Source: Pseudomonas bohemica (GTDB taxonomy: Bacteria > Pseudomonadota > Gammaproteobacteria > Pseudomonadales > Pseudomonadaceae). From it: a DNA stretch of 64,000 nucleotides. Location of the stretch: contig NZ_NKHL01000121.1 of assembly GCF_002934685.1 (NCBI RefSeq), positions 229,589-293,588 of the forward strand. The letters run 5' to 3'. Below the pieces are notes generated by a model. The model ran no database searches. It was not told the origin of the DNA and saw nothing but the letters and a program-made list of their open reading frames with translations. Positions 18,327-27,656 of the stretch are shown here, piece by piece. Positions within the stretch are counted from its first letter, which is position 1, and each line of letters begins with the position of its first letter. The translations under genes and the position numbers were made by a program.

Positions 18327-19196
18327 TTAATGGTTATCTTCGTGAGCCATCGACAGATAGACGATGGTCAGCATCATGAAGATGAACGCTTGCAGGGTGA
18401 TGATCAGGATATGGAATACAGCCCACGCCCATTGCAGAACCACGCCCAGACCGCTCAGCCAGAGCAGGCCGCTGCCGAACATGACGGCGATCAGGATGAA
18501 CACCAGTTCGCCCGCATACATGTTGCCGAACAGACGCAAAGCCAGAGAAACCGGTTTGGCGATCAGAGTCACGAATTCAAGCAGGAAGTTCACAGGAATC
18601 AACAGCGCCTGCACGAATACGTTCTTGCTGCCGAACGGATGCAAGGTCAGTTCACCAATGAAACCGCCGATGCCCTTGACCTTGATGCTATAGAAAATGA
18701 TTAGTGCGAAGACCGACAGCGCCATACCGATCGTTGCGTTAGGGTCGGTAGTCGACACGGCACGGAACGGGATGTGGTGGTCGCCGGAAATCATCACGGC
18801 CAGCTGTGGTATCCAGTCGACCGGCACCAGATCGACTGCGTTCATCAGGAATACCCAAACGAAAATAGTCAGCGCCAGTGGAGCGATGACCGCGCTACGA
18901 CCGTGGAAGCTGTCTTTCACGCTGCCATCGACGAATTCGATCAGTACTTCAACGAAATTTTGCAATGCACCTGGCTGACCGGAGGTCGCTTTTTTAGCGG
19001 CCAGGCGGAAAATCAGGACGAAGATCAGACCCAGCGCTACCGACCAGCCGAGAGTATCGAGGTGGAAAGCCCAAAAGCCCATTTCTTTTGCTTCTGCTGC
19101 TGAATGCGCGAAGCCCCAAGTGCCGTCAGGCAAATGACCGAAGGTCAAGTTCTGCAAGTGGTGCTGGATATAGCCCGAAGCTGTTTGCTCTGCCAT
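18327..19196 (-). CDS. atpB: F1Fo ATP synthase subunit a
   Basis: Subunit a is the membrane stator with the proton half-channels. The sequence is strongly hydrophobic, with several membrane spans. The SLALRLFGNMYAGELVFILIAVMF segment carries the essential arginine. The C terminus LQAFIFMMLTIVYLSMAHEDNH is family-typical. At 289 residues it is a little longer than E. coli AtpB (271), as usual in pseudomonads. It follows atpI by 16 bp. Confidence 0.97.
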   Translation of the reverse strand: MAEQTASGYIQHHLQNLTFGHLPDGTWGFAHSAAEAKEMGFWAFHLDTLGWSVALGLIFVLIFRLAAKKATSGQPGALQNFVEVLIEFVDGSVKDSFHGRSAVIAPLALTIFVWVFLMNAVDLVPVDWIPQLAVMISGDHHIPFRAVSTTDPNATIGMALSVFALIIFYSIKVKGIGGFIGELTLHPFGSKNVFVQALLIPVNFLLEFVTLIAKPVSLALRLFGNMYAGELVFILIAVMFGSGLLWLSGLGVVLQWAWAVFHILIITLQAFIFMMLTIVYLSMAHEDNH

Positions 19197-19212
19197 GGTT
19201 GCCTCAAACGCC

Positions 19213-19620
19213 CTAAGGTCTCAAAAGTCTTGTTCTCATTAGCAGGGGTGCGAACCAGCTGACCAATTGGGTCAACATGAACACGCCGAATACCGCCAGC
19301 GGGGCCAGCGGCTTCACACCTGCGAAGGTCAGTGCAAACAGCACTGCCGTGAAAATCAGTTTGCCCGCCTCGCCGGCGTAGAACGACCGAACGATGGCTT
19401 GCGCAGCCCTGGCACCGGAATACCGGAACGCCTTATGGGCAAAGTACAAATTGGGCAGCCAAGCTATCAGGCCTCCGCATAGCCCTGAGTAACCCGCTAC
19501 GACTCCGTGCCACTGCCAAAGCGTCAAAGCAGACAGTAGCAGGACAATCAGTTGCGCCAGCAACACCGGGAAAACAGCCAGACGATGGAATGGCAGGCGG
19601 TTTGGCGTGCGTGTCTCCAT
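19213..19620 (-). CDS. atpI: ATP synthase accessory protein AtpI
   Basis: AtpI is a small membrane protein that helps assemble the c-ring and is not part of the finished enzyme. The 135 residues contain four likely membrane helices (LAVFPVLLAQLIVLLLSALTL, then GYSGLCGGLIAWLPNLYFA and two more). I chose the ATG at 19620; an in-frame GTG at 19623 is also possible, since GAGGAG lies six to nine bases upstream of both. It is the first gene of the atp operon, downstream of the promoter at 19695-19723. Confidence 0.92.
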   Translation of the reverse strand: METRTPNRLPFHRLAVFPVLLAQLIVLLLSALTLWQWHGVVAGYSGLCGGLIAWLPNLYFAHKAFRYSGARAAQAIVRSFYAGEAGKLIFTAVLFALTFAGVKPLAPLAVFGVFMLTQLVSWFAPLLMRTRLLRP

Positions 19621-19694
19621 CACATGGGGCTCCTCGTATGCCAGCCGCCAAAATCAATAACTTGGCATAATTTGTGCCGACAAAATGCGCGCAG

Positions 19695-19723
19695 AGTATA
19701 GGGGCGGTTCAGCCCCTATTCAA
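19695..19723 (-). promoter_or_regulatory. Promoter of the atp operon with an inverted repeat in its spacer
   Basis: Read on the minus strand, TTGAAT (19718-19723) and TATACT (19695-19700) are separated by exactly 17 bp, a good sigma-70 match. The spacer is almost filled by perfect arms ATAGGGGC / GCCCCTAT (19698-19719) around GGTTCA. It lies 75-100 bp upstream of atpI. Confidence 0.65.
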
Positions 19724-19767
19724 CTGCCGGGTAGTGATTTCCGACTACGCGCTACGCATCATTTGTT

Positions 19768-20640
19768 TCAGCGGATGTGGGCGAGGACACCCTGCAACTC
19801 GTCCAGCGAGTTATAGCGGATCACCAGTTGGCCTTTTCCCTTCTGACCATGGCGAATCTGCACCGCAGAGCCTAGGCGCTCGGCCAGACGCTGTTCGAGA
19901 CGGCTGATATCCGGGTCGACTTTGGTAGGGGCGACAGCCTCCTGCTTGCCACTCAACCACTGGCGTACAAGTGCTTCAGTCTGGCGCACGGTGAGTCCGC
20001 GTGCGACAACATGTCGCGCCCCTTCAACCTGCCGGTCTTCCGGCAAGCCGAGCAAAGCGCGGGCGTGACCCATTTCCAGATCACCATGGGACAGCATGGT
20101 CTTGATCACTTCAGGCAGCGAAATCAGCCGCAGCAGGTTTGCCACGCTGACACGAGACTTACCCACAGCCTCCGCGACCTGTTGCTGGGTCAGCTGAAAT
20201 TCCTGTTGCAGACGCTGCAGCGCTATGGCCTCTTCGATAGGGTTGAGGTCTTCGCGCTGAATGTTCTCAATGAGCGCCATCGCAATGGCAGCCTCGTCCG
20301 GCACATCACGCACCATCGCCGGGATGGTTTCCATGCCGGCTTGCTGACTGGCACGCCAGCGACGTTCACCGGCAATGATCTCGTAGCGGTTGTCGGCGAC
20401 CGGGCGCACCACGATCGGCTGCATGACACCTTGCGCCTTGATCGAGTTGGCCAATTCTTCCAGCGCCTGCGGGTCCATGTCCCGGCGCGGCTGGTATTTG
20501 CCGCGCTGGATCAGGTCCAGCGGTATGTGTTGCAGCTCACGCTGGTCGGCCTTGACGGCCTGTTCTTCCAGCGTACTGACGGTGGGACTGCTCAGAAGTG
20601 CGTCCAGCCCACGTCCGAGTCCTCGTTTCTTGACGGCCAT
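19768..20640 (-). CDS. parB: Chromosome-partitioning protein ParB
   Basis: ParB is a CTP-dependent DNA clamp that loads at parS and spreads along DNA to organise the origin region. The N-terminal CTPase/ParB domain contains GERRWR (residues 91-96) and ENIQREDLNPIEEA. A central helix-turn-helix (LTQQQVAEAVGKSRVSVANLLRLISLP) reads parS, and a C-terminal dimerisation domain follows. Its 290 residues are typical for Pseudomonas. It follows parA by nine bases, and its probable targets are the three parS palindromes at 32.1-35.6 kb. Confidence 0.97.
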   Translation of the reverse strand: MAVKKRGLGRGLDALLSSPTVSTLEEQAVKADQRELQHIPLDLIQRGKYQPRRDMDPQALEELANSIKAQGVMQPIVVRPVADNRYEIIAGERRWRASQQAGMETIPAMVRDVPDEAAIAMALIENIQREDLNPIEEAIALQRLQQEFQLTQQQVAEAVGKSRVSVANLLRLISLPEVIKTMLSHGDLEMGHARALLGLPEDRQVEGARHVVARGLTVRQTEALVRQWLSGKQEAVAPTKVDPDISRLEQRLAERLGSAVQIRHGQKGKGQLVIRYNSLDELQGVLAHIR

Positions 20641-20649
20641 GGGATTTCC

Positions 20650-21444
20650 TTAAGTAGGCTGGGCGGCGGCGCGGGTACCGCGACGTTGACGACGAACCAT
20701 CTCGCCGGCCAGAGCCAGGTAAGCCAGGGCGCCGCGCGAAGTCTTGTCATACGCGAGTGCCGGCATGCCGAAGCTTGGCGCCTCGGCCAGACGGATGTTG
20801 CGCGGAATCACGGTGTCGTACAACTGATCGCCGAAGTGTTCCTTGAGCTGCGCGGACACATCATTGATCAGACTCAGGCGCGGATCGTACATGGTCCGCA
20901 GCAGGCCTTCGATCTTGAGCTGTGGATTAAGTAGTTCAGCAATGCGCTTGATGTTATCCACAAGGTCGCTCAACCCCTCCAGCGCGAAGTACTCGCATTG
21001 CATGGGGATGATCACGCCATCGGCGGCGACCAGTGCGTTGAGCGTCAGCATCGACAGCGACGGTGGGCAGTCGATGAGAATGTAATCGTAGTTTTCGCGA
21101 ATCGGCGCCAGAGCAGTGCGCAGGCGGGACTCTTTCATTTGCATTTCGAGCAGAACGACTTCGGCGGCGGTCAGGTCGCGGTTGGCCGGCAGCAGTTGAT
21201 AGCCGCCGTGCTCGGAAAAATGCATAGCCTGGTTGAGGTCGCATTCCCCGATCAGCAAATCGTAGACCGAGTGCTCCAGCGCGTGTTTATCCACACCGCT
21301 GCCCATGGTGGCGTTGCCTTGAGGATCGAGGTCGATCAACAACACCCGACGCTTGGTTGCGACCAGCGACGCTGCGAGGTTGATGCAGGTGGTGGTCTTA
21401 CCCACTCCCCCTTTTTGGTTCGCTATCGCGAATACCTTAGCCAT
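20650..21444 (-). CDS. parA: Chromosome-partitioning ATPase ParA (Soj)
   Basis: ParA is a deviant-Walker ATPase that binds DNA non-specifically and moves ParB-bound origins. The P-loop KGGVGKTT is at residues 11-18. LLIDLDPQGNATMGSGV (A' motif) and ILIDCPPSLSMLTLNAL follow. At 264 residues it is full length. It lies in the run mnmG-rsmG-parA-parB, 18 bp after rsmG. Confidence 0.97.
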   Translation of the reverse strand: MAKVFAIANQKGGVGKTTTCINLAASLVATKRRVLLIDLDPQGNATMGSGVDKHALEHSVYDLLIGECDLNQAMHFSEHGGYQLLPANRDLTAAEVVLLEMQMKESRLRTALAPIRENYDYILIDCPPSLSMLTLNALVAADGVIIPMQCEYFALEGLSDLVDNIKRIAELLNPQLKIEGLLRTMYDPRLSLINDVSAQLKEHFGDQLYDTVIPRNIRLAEAPSFGMPALAYDKTSRGALAYLALAGEMVRRQRRGTRAAAQPT

Positions 21445-21462
21445 TCTTGCGTGTGTTCCCTG

Positions 21463-22107
21463 TCATGCCGTGCGGCGCAGTATCAGCAGATGCCGTTGAC
21501 CTTGGCAACCGGGTACGGCCAAGGCTTGCGCGCTTTCCAGATGAAAATCTGCGGGCAATGCTACCAGTTCGTCCGCAGGATGCAGACCTTTCATCGCCAG
21601 CCAGCGCGTTTGGCTGTCACCCATATGCCGAGTCCATTGGGTAAAGTCTTCAAGACTGCTGAATGCGCGAGAAATGATACCGGTAAAGGGTACTGTCGGC
21701 TGGAACGCTTCTGCGCGGCTGTGGATAACTTCCAGATTGTCGAGCTTGAGTTCGAGTTTGACCTGAGTCAGAAACCGGGTTTTCTTGCCGTTGCTGTCCA
21801 GTACCGAGACTTTCATGTCCGGAAACAGGATTGCCAGTGGAATGCCCGGCATGCCGCCGCCACTGCCCACGTCCAGCTGTCGGTTACCCTCGATGAAAGG
21901 TACAACGCTCAGGCTGTCGAGCAAATGGCGTGAAACCATCTCGTCGGGATCGCGCACGGCGGTCAGGTTGTAGGCCTTGTTCCACTTGATGAGCAACGAC
22001 AGGTAGCCCAGCAGCTGGCTGTGCTGGGCTTCGGTCAACTCGACGCCCAGTTCCCGGGCGCCGAGGGTCAACTCTTCTGCGTGCTGCGGGGTGACCATAG
22101 AACTCAA
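21463..22107 (-). CDS. rsmG: 16S rRNA (guanine-527-N7)-methyltransferase RsmG
   Basis: RsmG (formerly GidB) methylates G527 of 16S rRNA. The SAM-binding glycine-rich loop QLDVGSGGGMPGIPLAI begins near residue 77. The 214-residue length is typical (E. coli 207). The gene overlaps the end of mnmG by four bases, implying translational coupling, and leads into parA. Confidence 0.96.
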   Translation of the reverse strand: MSSMVTPQHAEELTLGARELGVELTEAQHSQLLGYLSLLIKWNKAYNLTAVRDPDEMVSRHLLDSLSVVPFIEGNRQLDVGSGGGMPGIPLAILFPDMKVSVLDSNGKKTRFLTQVKLELKLDNLEVIHSRAEAFQPTVPFTGIISRAFSSLEDFTQWTRHMGDSQTRWLAMKGLHPADELVALPADFHLESAQALAVPGCQGQRHLLILRRTA

Positions 22108-24005
22108 GCGCTTTGCTCCAACTGACGGCCCGCGCCGCGTTTTTTCAAATGAATCATCAATAGCGAAATGGCTGCCGGAGTAACGCCGGGTATCCGCGAC
22201 GCCTGCCCAAGGGTCTCTGGACGAGTTATCCCCAGCTTGCCTTGGATCTCTTTCGACAGGCCGGAGATCCGGGTGTAATCGATGTCCTGCGGCAACTTGG
22301 TGTCTTCGCTGGCGCGCAAACGGGCGATTTCATCCTGCTGACGGTCAATGTAACCAGCATATTTGGTCTTGATCTCGACCTGCTCGGCGACCTGCGGATC
22401 GATCGAGCCATTGCCTGTCAGTGCAACGAGACTTGCGTAATCCACTTCCGGACGGCTCAGCAAGTTGAGCAGATTGTATTCATGGGTCAGCGGTGTGCCG
22501 AAATGCGTGGAGACGGCATCGCCCTGTTCGGTGCCCGGACGAATCCAGGTGGACTTCAGACGTTGCTCCTCCAGCTCGATGCCTTCACGCTTGGTGCAGA
22601 AAGCTGCCCAGCGCTCGTCGTCGACCAGACCCAGTTCGCGGCCTTTTTCGGTCAGGCGTAGGTCAGCGTTGTCTTCTCGCAGGATCAGGCGATATTCGGC
22701 ACGGGAAGTGAACATCCGATACGGTTCCTGAGTACCGAGCGTAATCAGGTCATCCACCAGTACACCGATGTACGCCTCGTCACGGCGCGGGCACCAGCTT
22801 TCCTTGCCCTGTGCACGAAGCGCGGCGTTGGCACCGGCGAGCAAACCTTGCGCACCGGCTTCTTCGTATCCGGTAGTGCCATTGATTTGTCCGGCGAAGA
22901 ACAATCCGCCAATGACCTTGGTTTCCAGGCTGTACTTCAGGTCGCGAGGATCGAAATAGTCATACTCGATCGCGTAGCCGGGACGCACTATATGGGCGTT
23001 TTCCATCCCGCGAATCGAACGCACGATCTGCAACTGCACGTCGAATGGAAGCGAAGTCGAAATACCGTTCGGGTACAGCTCGTGGGTGGTCAGGCCTTCA
23101 GGCTCGATGAAGACCTGATGGCTTTCCTTGTCGGCAAAGCGATGGATCTTGTCTTCGATCGATGGGCAATAGCGCGGGCCGACCCCTTCTATCTCTCCCG
23201 CAGCGGAATACATCGGCGAACGATCAAGGTTGGCGGCAATGATTTCGTGAGTGCGGGCATTGGTGTGGGTAATCCAGCAACTCACTTGACGCGGATGCTG
23301 TTCTTTCGATCCCAGAAACGACATGACCGGAATCGGAGTATCACCCGGTTGCTCTGTCATCACCGAAAAGTCCACCGATCTTCCATCGATACGCGGGGGT
23401 GTACCGGTTTTCAGGCGACCGACCCGCAAAGGCAGTTCTCGTAAGCGACGAGCCAATGCAATGGACGGTGGATCACCCGCACGACCGCCAGAATAGTTCT
23501 GCAGACCGATGTGGATAAGTCCACCCAGGAAGGTGCCAGTGGTCAAAACCACCGAGTCGGCCATGAAGCGCAGCCCCATCTGAGTCACAACGCCGCGTAC
23601 CTGATCCTGCTCGACGATCAGGTCATCGCACGATTGCTGAAATATCCACAGGTTTGGCTGATTCTCGATGATTTCGCGAATGGCTGCCTTATACAAAATG
23701 CGGTCGGCCTGGGCGCGCGTTGCACGCACTGCCGGACCTTTACGGCTGTTCAAGACACGGAACTGAATCCCGCCTTGATCGGTTGCGGTAGCCATCGCAC
23801 CGCCGAGCGCATCGATCTCTTTGACCAGATGACTCTTACCGATGCCGCCAATAGCAGGGTTGCAGCTCATTTGGCCGAGGGTTTCCACGTTATGCGTGAG
23901 CAGCAGGGTTTTTGCACCCATGCGTGCAGACGCCAGTGCTGCCTCGGTACCGGCATGACCGCCGCCGATGACGATCACTTCAAAACGGGAAGGGAAATCC
24001 ACCAC
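22104..24005 (-). CDS. mnmG: tRNA uridine-5-carboxymethylaminomethyl modification enzyme MnmG
   Basis: MnmG (GidA) works with MnmE to modify the wobble uridine of tRNAs. The FAD-binding motif GGGHAGTEAA is at residues 14-23. The family signatures MSCNPAIGGIGKSHLVKEIDALGG and GLFFAGQINGTTGYEEAGAQG are present. At 633 residues it matches the usual 629-632. The start is GTG. Its partner gene mnmE is on the same strand 520 bp upstream, across the origin-like gap. Confidence 0.98.
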   Translation of the reverse strand: MVDFPSRFEVIVIGGGHAGTEAALASARMGAKTLLLTHNVETLGQMSCNPAIGGIGKSHLVKEIDALGGAMATATDQGGIQFRVLNSRKGPAVRATRAQADRILYKAAIREIIENQPNLWIFQQSCDDLIVEQDQVRGVVTQMGLRFMADSVVLTTGTFLGGLIHIGLQNYSGGRAGDPPSIALARRLRELPLRVGRLKTGTPPRIDGRSVDFSVMTEQPGDTPIPVMSFLGSKEQHPRQVSCWITHTNARTHEIIAANLDRSPMYSAAGEIEGVGPRYCPSIEDKIHRFADKESHQVFIEPEGLTTHELYPNGISTSLPFDVQLQIVRSIRGMENAHIVRPGYAIEYDYFDPRDLKYSLETKVIGGLFFAGQINGTTGYEEAGAQGLLAGANAALRAQGKESWCPRRDEAYIGVLVDDLITLGTQEPYRMFTSRAEYRLILREDNADLRLTEKGRELGLVDDERWAAFCTKREGIELEEQRLKSTWIRPGTEQGDAVSTHFGTPLTHEYNLLNLLSRPEVDYASLVALTGNGSIDPQVAEQVEIKTKYAGYIDRQQDEIARLRASEDTKLPQDIDYTRISGLSKEIQGKLGITRPETLGQASRIPGVTPAAISLLMIHLKKRGAGRQLEQSA

Positions 24006-24525
24006 GCACCTCGTGCCTGTTAATGGGGGGAATAGGAAATTGGCGGCAAGTATAGGGACTTCGCCCCCCTGAAAGGAACCTTTTGCGCAAAATTTAACCA
24101 GCTGTGGATGAATGGCGATTAAAGAAATTAAAAAGAAAGAAATTTATAAGATCTTTGTTTTTATGTTTATTTTTAGAGAGGCTTATTTCTGTGGATAGAT
24201 TTATGTAACCCTTTATTCACGTGTTGTACAGAGATTCAAAAGTCTGTGACCAAGTGCACAGGAGTGCATTGGATAAGGTCCTTAAGCCTGTGGATTAAAC
24301 CATTAGTTATCCACAGGAGCGTTTATCCTCAGGCGGCGGGACTACTTATCAACTGAGCTGAGCTTCGGTTACACACAGGGCTTATTTTCGCATTTCGAGC
24401 CGTGAGCAAAAGAAGCACGCACGCAGACGCCGCCTGACGTTTTGTGAGACGCAGACGGGCGGAGCAGAAGATGAAAGAAAGGCAGGTCGCGAGGAAATGA
24501 TCTGCCTTGTGGGCGATGGGAAGGC
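24006..24525. other. Second origin-like region between mnmE and mnmG
   Basis: This 520-bp gene-free stretch holds a perfect DnaA box (TTATCCACA, 24307-24315). One-mismatch boxes lie at 24103-24111, 24190-24198 and 24289-24297, with a TTATTCACG at 24213-24221. An AT-rich tract (about 24117-24190) could serve for unwinding. A module at 24226-24315 matches one in the rpmH-dnaA gap in sequence and spacing. In P. putida and P. aeruginosa, origin activity has been reported for both of these loci; activity here is inferred. Confidence 0.7.
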
Positions 24526-25896
24526 TTATTTGCCGATGCAGAAGCTGGAGAAAATGCGCCCAAGCAAATCATCGGAGCTAAAAGCGCCGGTGATTTCTCC
24601 CAGGAATTGCTGAGCCAGACGCAGATCTTCTGCGAGCAGTTCGCCGGCGCCAGCCAGAGTCAGTTGCGAACGACCATGTTCCAGGGAAGCGCTGGCCTTG
24701 TGCAGCGCTTCCAGATGTCGCCGACGGGCGCTGAAGCTGCTTTCGGAAGTCTGTTGATAACCCATGCAGGCTTTCAGGTGTTCACGCAGCAGCTCGAGGC
24801 CCTCGCCTCCGGCTTTGGCGCTCAGGTTGATGGTGACGTGGCCATCTGCGCTTATCTGTAAGCCGGCCAGATCACCGCTGATGTCGGTTTTATTGCGAAT
24901 CAACGTGACGTGAGCAGGATCGGGGCGCTCTTCAAGAAACTCAGGCCATAGCCCAAAGGGATTCACCGCCTCCGGAGCCGTCGCGTCGACCACCAGCAAG
25001 ATCCGGTCGGCTTCGTTAATGGCCTTGAGCGCGCGTTCGACGCCTATTCTTTCCACGTGATCCTCGGTATCGCGCAGCCCTGCGGTGTCTACAACGTGAA
25101 GCGGCATGCCATCGATGTGGATATGTTCACGCAGTACATCGCGCGTAGTTCCGGCTATCTCAGTGACAATCGCTGCTTCCCGTCCTGCCAGTGCGTTAAG
25201 CAAACTGGATTTGCCGGCATTAGGACGTCCAGCAATTACCACCGTCATGCCATCACGTAGCAGCGCGCCTTGATTGGCTTCGCGCAAGACTGTGGACAAC
25301 TGCTCGCGCACGTCATCGAGCATGCTCAATACGTGTCCATCGGCAAGGAAGTCTATTTCCTCCTCTGGAAAGTCAATTGCCGCTTCCACGTAGATGCGCA
25401 ACTTGATCAGCTTTTCGGTCAGGTTATGTACACGCAGCGAAAAAGCCCCCTGCAGCGAGCGCAATGCATTACGCGCGGCCTGTGCAGAACTGGCTTCGAT
25501 CAAGTCGGCGATGGCTTCTGCCTGAGCCAGATCCAGCTTGTCGTTGAGAAACGCGCGTTCGCTGAATTCACCCGGCCTGGCCAAGCGGCTGCCGAGGTTT
25601 ACACAGCGCTGCAGCAGCATATCGAGGACGATCGGGCCGCCGTGTCCTTGGAGTTCCAGGACGTCCTCGCCGGTGAAAGAGTTCGGTCCTGGGAAATACA
25701 GGGCGATTCCTTCATCGATGACCTGCGCGTTTTCATCCTGAAACGGGCCGTAATGGGCATACCGGGGTTGCGGAAGTTTACCGAGGATTGCCTGTGCAGC
25801 CGTGGCAGCTAGCGGGCCTGAGATACGCACAATACCGACGCCACCTCGTCCTTGTGCGGTGGCGATGGCAGCGATGGTTTCACGAGGGACATTCAT
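24526..25896 (-). CDS. mnmE: tRNA modification GTPase MnmE
   Basis: MnmE (TrmE) is the GTPase partner of MnmG in wobble-uridine modification. The N-terminal folate-binding domain precedes a G domain inserted in the helical domain: G1 GRPNAGKS at residues 223-230, G2/G3 through EIAGTTRD and DTAGLRDTEDHVERIG, and G4 NKTD. The C terminus FCIGK is the invariant motif with the catalytic cysteine. The 456-residue length is typical. Confidence 0.98.
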   Translation of the reverse strand: MNVPRETIAAIATAQGRGGVGIVRISGPLAATAAQAILGKLPQPRYAHYGPFQDENAQVIDEGIALYFPGPNSFTGEDVLELQGHGGPIVLDMLLQRCVNLGSRLARPGEFSERAFLNDKLDLAQAEAIADLIEASSAQAARNALRSLQGAFSLRVHNLTEKLIKLRIYVEAAIDFPEEEIDFLADGHVLSMLDDVREQLSTVLREANQGALLRDGMTVVIAGRPNAGKSSLLNALAGREAAIVTEIAGTTRDVLREHIHIDGMPLHVVDTAGLRDTEDHVERIGVERALKAINEADRILLVVDATAPEAVNPFGLWPEFLEERPDPAHVTLIRNKTDISGDLAGLQISADGHVTINLSAKAGGEGLELLREHLKACMGYQQTSESSFSARRRHLEALHKASASLEHGRSQLTLAGAGELLAEDLRLAQQFLGEITGAFSSDDLLGRIFSSFCIGK

Positions 25897-25926
25897 GGTC
25901 CGGCTCCCGAATAACTAACAGATAGC

Positions 25927-25949
25927 AAAACGCCCCACGAGGGGGCGTT
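25927..25949 (-). terminator. Terminator after yidC
   Basis: AACGCCCC and GGGGCGTT pair across a 5-base loop. On the minus strand the stem runs into TTTT. It lies 25 bp after the yidC stop and 30 bp before mnmE, so it may end or attenuate the rpmH-rnpA-yidD-yidC transcript. Confidence 0.7.
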
Positions 25950-25974
25950 CTGAATTACTTATTCACAGAGTAGA

Positions 25975-27654
25975 TCAGGCCGCGGCTTTCTTGGCCTTCG
26001 CCTCGATACTACGGGTGATGTACCACTGCTGAGTGATAGACAGCGTGTTGTTCACAACCCAGTACAGCACCAGACCAGCCGGGAACCACAGGAAGAAGAA
26101 GGTAAAGATGATTGGCATCAGCTTCATCACCTTGGCCTGCATCGGATCTGGCGGAGTAGGGTTCAGACGCTGCTGGATGAACATGGTTGCGCCCATGATG
26201 ATCGGCAGAATGAAGAACGGATCCTTGATCGACAGGTCGGTTATCCACAACAGCCAAGGTGCTTGACGCATTTCAACGCTTTCCAGCAGTACCCAGTAAA
26301 GCGACAGGAACACCGGCATCTGAACGAGAATTGGCAAGCATCCACCCAGTGGGTTGATCTTCTCTTTCTTGTACAGCTCCATCATTGACTGCGAAAGCTT
26401 CTGACGATCGTCGCCATGCTGCTCTTTCAGCGCCGCCAGACGCGGGGCAACCGCACGCATACGGGCCATCGATTTGTAGCTGGCCGCCGACAGAGGGAAG
26501 AAAAGCCCCTTGATCAGCATGGTCAGGAAGATGATCGACCAGCCCCAGTTGCCTACGATGCTGTGGATATGTTGCAGCAGCCAGAAGATAGGCTGAGCAA
26601 TGAACCAGAGAATGCCGTAGTCCACGGTCAGTTCAAGACCTGGGGACAACTCTTTCAGCACGGCCTGACTTTTCGGACCTGCGTAAAGCGTAGTGGTCGT
26701 TTCAGCCTTGGCGCCCGGTGCGACAGTCACTGCAGGACCAGTGAAACCGATGATGTAGTTACCGGCACTGTCCTTTCGGGTGGTCACGGTGTTGCTGTCA
26801 GCCTTGTTCGGGATCCATGCGGTCACGAAATAGTGCTGCAGCCAGGCGACCCAGCCACCTTGAACGGTGTCTTTGACCGAGCCTTTGTCGATGTCCTTCA
26901 TCGAAACCTTTTTGTAAGGTTCCGAAGGTGTCCACATGGCGGCACCCAGATAAGTGGCGGTGCCGGTGGCGGTGGTCGACGATGGATCCGCGCTTGCATC
27001 GCGTTTCAGCTGCGCGAACAGGTTGCCGTTCCAGGCCTGAGCGCTCTGATTATCGATCAGATAGCTGACAGTCAGGTCATACAGGCCACGCTTGAAGGTA
27101 AAGCGCTTGATGTAGTTGACGCCGGCGTCACTGAATTTCAGATCCACGACCAAGTCGTTCTGGCCATCGGCCAGTTGATAACTTTTCTGCGCGGAGACGT
27201 AAACCGGACGTCCCGTTGCCCGTGCATCAGGACCATTGGCGCCAGTCAGACCGCTTTGTGCGAGAAAAGTACGCTCGCCACCGTTGTCGAACAGCTGGAA
27301 TGGAATCTCGGGATGGTCTTGACGACGTGGATAAAGTGGCAAGCGAAGCTGCACCACATCACCACCTACCGGGTCGATTTCCAGGTTCAATACGTCGGTT
27401 TTCACCTGAATCAGGTCTTTGCTGACCGCTACCGGGATTTCGGCAGGAGCAGAGACTTCACCTGTAGCACTTGGTACGTCTGCATTGGCGGCAGTTGTAC
27501 CTTGCGGGGTGTCAGGGAGAGCGGATGTATTGGTGTTGGCGGCAACATTCTGAGTCGGCAGGGCAGCCTGACCATAGTCCTGGTTCCATTTCAGGACACC
27601 GACATAGGTCACGATTGCCAGGGCGACGATCAGGATTGTGCGTTTGATATCCAT
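25975..27654 (-). CDS. yidC: Membrane protein insertase YidC
   Basis: YidC inserts proteins, including ATP synthase subunits a and c, into the inner membrane, alone or with SecYEG. The N terminus MDIKRTILIVALAIVTYVGVLKW is the first membrane anchor. A large periplasmic domain follows, and the conserved five-helix core lies in the last 220 residues (IIFLTMLIKGLFFPLS..., NPLGGCLPILVQMPVFLSLYWVL). I start it at 27654: the longer frame upstream is yidD sequence in another frame. It begins three bases after the yidD stop. Length is 559 residues (E. coli 548). Confidence 0.97.
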   Translation of the reverse strand: MDIKRTILIVALAIVTYVGVLKWNQDYGQAALPTQNVAANTNTSALPDTPQGTTAANADVPSATGEVSAPAEIPVAVSKDLIQVKTDVLNLEIDPVGGDVVQLRLPLYPRRQDHPEIPFQLFDNGGERTFLAQSGLTGANGPDARATGRPVYVSAQKSYQLADGQNDLVVDLKFSDAGVNYIKRFTFKRGLYDLTVSYLIDNQSAQAWNGNLFAQLKRDASADPSSTTATGTATYLGAAMWTPSEPYKKVSMKDIDKGSVKDTVQGGWVAWLQHYFVTAWIPNKADSNTVTTRKDSAGNYIIGFTGPAVTVAPGAKAETTTTLYAGPKSQAVLKELSPGLELTVDYGILWFIAQPIFWLLQHIHSIVGNWGWSIIFLTMLIKGLFFPLSAASYKSMARMRAVAPRLAALKEQHGDDRQKLSQSMMELYKKEKINPLGGCLPILVQMPVFLSLYWVLLESVEMRQAPWLLWITDLSIKDPFFILPIIMGATMFIQQRLNPTPPDPMQAKVMKLMPIIFTFFFLWFPAGLVLYWVVNNTLSITQQWYITRSIEAKAKKAAA

Positions 27655-27656
27655 GA

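Noticed and set aside
19698..19719. Hairpin read as parB terminator
   Set aside because: There is no T-run on the parB strand, and the arms coincide with the spacer of a well-formed promoter facing atpI, so I prefer the promoter reading.
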